8,403 nt of DNA. It comes from an uncultured Clostridia bacterium (GTDB lineage Bacteria; Bacillota_A; Clostridia; Oscillospirales; Oscillospiraceae). Location of the stretch: assembly GCA_946059285.1 (NCBI GenBank), contig CAMGMW010000045.1, forward strand, positions 1-8,403, read 5' to 3'. The notes under the pieces were generated by a model that saw nothing but the letters and a program-made list of their open reading frames with translations, was not told the DNA's origin and did no database searches. The first letter of the stretch is position 1, and the number at the start of each line of letters is the position of its first letter. The translations under genes were made by a program, and so were the position numbers. Below, one piece after another: positions 6,994 to 8,403 of this stretch.

Positions 6994-7032
6994 TGTTATA
7001 ACTGTATTAATAATCTCGATACAGTTATAACA
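6994..7032. promoter_or_regulatory. Probable GntR operator: 14-bp inverted repeat
   Basis: TGTTATAACTGTAT (6994-7007) and ATACAGTTATAACA (7019-7032) are perfect reverse complements, 11 bases apart. Each arm carries GTTATAAC, itself an 8-bp palindrome. The right arm covers the -10 box of the gntR promoter and the left arm lies just past the expected transcription start. A bound YtrA-type dimer there would block RNA polymerase. Which protein binds is inferred from position. Confidence 0.8.
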
Positions 7033-7039
7033 CGAGATT
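7012..7039. repeat. Second inverted repeat interlocked with the operator
   Basis: AATCTCG (7012-7018) and CGAGATT (7033-7039) are perfect reverse complements that flank the right operator arm exactly, without gaps. With the operator the order is A-(4 bases)-B-A'-B'. The repeat spans the space between the -10 box and the transcription start. Confidence 0.6.
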
Positions 7040-7052
7040 CATCAGTTGTCAA
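7024..7052 (-). promoter_or_regulatory. Sigma-A-type promoter of the gntR-ABC operon
   Basis: On the minus strand TTGACA (7047-7052), a perfect -35 box, is followed after exactly 17 bases by TATAAC (7024-7029), one base from the -10 consensus. Transcription should begin near 7017, leaving a leader of about 48 bases before the gntR start. The -10 lies wholly inside the right arm of the operator. Confidence 0.85.
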
Positions 7053-7127
7053 CCGGAATTTGCAGGAGACGGCTTCTGAATACCGCCGTTCATGCAAAAT
7101 ACGGACTTTTTCGCTCATAAAGTCTAT

Positions 7128-7167
7128 AAAAAAGGATCGCTGCAGGACAGAAGTTCTGCAGCGACCC
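7128..7167 (-). terminator. Rho-independent terminator of the gltX-acetyltransferase operon
   Basis: On the minus strand a stem of about 15 base pairs (7153-7167 with 7134-7148, one A-C mismatch and one G-U pair) closes a 4-base loop and is followed by six Ts (7128-7133). It begins 5 bases after the acetyltransferase stop codon. This separates that transcript from the gntR promoter. Confidence 0.9.
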
Positions 7168-7172
7168 TGACT

Positions 7173-7799
7173 TTACAGGGATGCGGTATAGCGATCAAAA
7201 GTCTCAAAAAAAGCCGCCATATGCCGCCCGTCGGCAAGCGCGTGATGTACGGTCAGGCTGACCGGCATCAAGATGCGCCCATCTTGTTCAAAGAATCTGC
7301 CAAAGGTGATGCGGGGGTTGCTGTCTGCGGGCGAGGGAGTCGGAAGACTGACGGAGGTAAAGCTGATCCACGGCAGTGTGGTGACGAACAGCAGAGAATC
7401 TGCGTCGTTGCCGTCATCAATGCTGGGTGTGCGCTTTGCCTGCTGCACTTTTTCCAGGGCATAGGGGATGAATTCCGCAAAGGGGCGGCGGCAATCCAAA
7501 CGGCAGTAGCAGTAAGTCCCGTCCGGGAGCGCGACGGTGTGGGAGCTGTCGCAGGAGTCATACTCTACAGCGGTTTCTCCGCAGATACGACGGCGCAGCT
7601 CAGGCACATCATTGGCGGCGTTCGCCGCGCAATAGAGAACGGTCAAAAACATCGGAAGGCTTTTCTGACAGACCGTTTCCCGCAGATGGGTGATGTCACA
7701 GTTGACCGTGACAGAAGCATAGGGATTTGCCATCGTGCGGAAATAGTTATAATGCGCCTTTCTGCGGTCTGCGCTCATATCCAAAATCCGCGGCTGCAT
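7173..7799 (-). CDS. Chloramphenicol acetyltransferase-family protein (CatA-like)
   Basis: The 208-residue protein fits the usual CAT length (about 210-220). An early HYNYFRTMANPYASVTVNCDIT stretch (from about residue 16) matches the F-x-M-x-P...DIT pattern of CAT enzymes. Near the C-terminus HHALADGRH (185-193) gives the catalytic His186 and structural Asp190. The surroundings differ from classical resistance enzymes: Thr replaces the usual Gln before the HH pair, and Arg replaces Phe/Tyr after DG. It may therefore act on something other than chloramphenicol. CAT enzymes are cytoplasmic trimers using acetyl-CoA. The start is the ATG at 7797-7799, set by GGAGGAG (7807-7813) 7 bases upstream. 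A longer frame reaching into gltX is a shadow. One base separates it from the gltX stop (TGAAATG), so the two are probably translationally coupled. Confidence 0.87.
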   Translation of the reverse strand: MQPRILDMSADRRKAHYNYFRTMANPYASVTVNCDITHLRETVCQKSLPMFLTVLYCAANAANDVPELRRRICGETAVEYDSCDSSHTVALPDGTYCYCRLDCRRPFAEFIPYALEKVQQAKRTPSIDDGNDADSLLFVTTLPWISFTSVSLPTPSPADSNPRITFGRFFEQDGRILMPVSLTVHHALADGRHMAAFFETFDRYTASL

Positions 7800-7800
7800 T

Positions 7801-8403
7801 TCAAAGCTCCTCCATGGCGCGGCGGATGCGGGTAACGGTACGCTCGCAGCCCAGAATTTGCATGACGGTGTATAGATCGGGTGAATTGCTCTTTCCGGTG
7901 ACAGCGATCCGCAGGAAGGCGGACACATCCGCCACAGAGCCGGGGTAGGCGTCAGGATTTGCCTTATATGCCTTCATGTCGGCGGCAAAGCCGATCTCGG
8001 CAGTGACAGCCTTGACCTTATCGAACCAAACGGAGGCGTCGTCGGCAGGATGATAGACAGCGAGGAATTTTTCCAGCGCACTGCGGATGACCGCGTGATC
8101 AAACTGAGCGGGGAAGCCTTCGGAGGAGAAAAACTCGTCATAGAAGAAGCCCATATACGGACGGACATCCTTCCAGGTCGCAAGATCCTTGCGGGGCTTT
8201 TTTCCGCCTCTGCCGATGGAGAGAATGGCTTTGGCATAAGCCGGATCGCGCTGCAGCACAGCGGCAAAATCGGGATCAAATTCCTCGGCATATTCCAGCG
8301 CCAGCGTATAAACGGTTTCCGCGTCCAGCTTGGCAATCTCGTTTTTGGACACGTCACCCAGCTTGGCATAGTCAAACAGTGCACCCGCCGGATTGAGCTT
8401 CTT
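7801..8403 (-). CDS. gltX: Glutamyl-tRNA synthetase, C-terminal part (partial)
   Basis: The frame runs from the window edge to a TGA (7801-7803), covering the last 200 residues. It contains NPAGALFDYAKLGDVSKNEIAKLDAETVY at the start of the visible part and ends with NSPDLYTVMQILG followed by a charged helix. These features match the alpha-helical anticodon-binding region of bacterial GltX, which recognises tRNA-Glu. The catalytic Rossmann domain and the KMSKS loop lie outside the window. The enzyme charges tRNA-Glu (and in many Firmicutes also tRNA-Gln) with glutamate in the cytoplasm. Only this third or so of the protein can be checked, so discrimination type cannot be judged. The CAT-family gene starts one base after the stop. 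Confidence 0.9.
   Translation of the reverse strand, partial: KKLNPAGALFDYAKLGDVSKNEIAKLDAETVYTLALEYAEEFDPDFAAVLQRDPAYAKAILSIGRGGKKPRKDLATWKDVRPYMGFFYDEFFSSEGFPAQFDHAVIRSALEKFLAVYHPADDASVWFDKVKAVTAEIGFAADMKAYKANPDAYPGSVADVSAFLRIAVTGKSNSPDLYTVMQILGCERTVTRIRRAMEEL
7807..7813 (-). promoter_or_regulatory. Ribosome binding site of the CAT-family gene, inside the gltX end
   Basis: GGAGGAG on the minus strand lies within the last codons of gltX and 7 bases before the ATG at 7797-7799. It decides that start over longer in-frame alternatives that run through gltX. Confidence 0.8.

Noticed and set aside
7104..7124. GACTTT/AAAGTC hairpin as an extra terminator or regulatory site
   Set aside because: It has only 6 AT-rich base pairs with a 9-base loop, next to a far stronger terminator.
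7800..7928. N-terminal extension of the CAT-family protein by 43 residues into gltX
   Set aside because: The extra residues are Pro/Ser/Cys-rich and read out of frame through gltX, while a good ribosome site points to the ATG at 7797-7799.

Overview
The window looks like chromosomal DNA from a moderately GC-rich member of the Clostridia, possibly Oscillospirales/Ruminococcaceae. This is inferred from strong AGGAGG-type ribosome binding sites, tight gene packing, a lipoprotein/MBOAT/DHHW trio and a YtrA-type GntR plus ABC-2 operon. All are common in gut Firmicutes. No rRNA, tRNA, CRISPR array or intact mobile element was seen.

Plus strand, left half: the window opens inside the last 47 codons of a class I DAHP synthase (aromatic amino acid pathway). 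About 510 bases without a convincing intact gene follow. On the minus strand this stretch holds an open, protein-like frame that I cannot identify and that may be a gene remnant. A promoter near 569-596 then starts a tight three-gene operon. It encodes a small lipoprotein (654-1241), an AlgI-like membrane-bound O-acyltransferase (1251-2651) and a membrane-anchored DHHW/AlgJ-like SGNH esterase-fold protein (2664-3776). Together they look like a cell-envelope O-acetylation machine: the MBOAT protein would pass acetyl groups across the membrane and the DHHW protein would place them on an extracellular glycan. The polymer cannot be read from this window.

Middle: a 22-bp perfect hairpin at 3954-4005 lies between converging operons and probably ends transcription from both sides.

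Minus strand, right half: gntR (6604-6969), an ABC ATPase (5721-6611) and an ABC-2 permease (4037-5746) form an overlapping operon. Its promoter (TTGACA, 17-bp spacer, TATAAC) overlaps a long inverted repeat that is very probably the autoregulatory operator. A second, interlocked inverted repeat shares the same DNA. Upstream, also on the minus strand, are the 3' end of gltX (glutamyl-tRNA synthetase) and a chloramphenicol-acetyltransferase-family gene. Only one base separates the gltX stop from the acetyltransferase start, and the pair ends in a U-tract hairpin terminator.

Nothing here is clearly a new defence or mobile system. The points most worth a second look are the interlocked operator, the unidentified antisense remnant, the orphan O-acetylation cassette and the gltX-acetyltransferase coupling.
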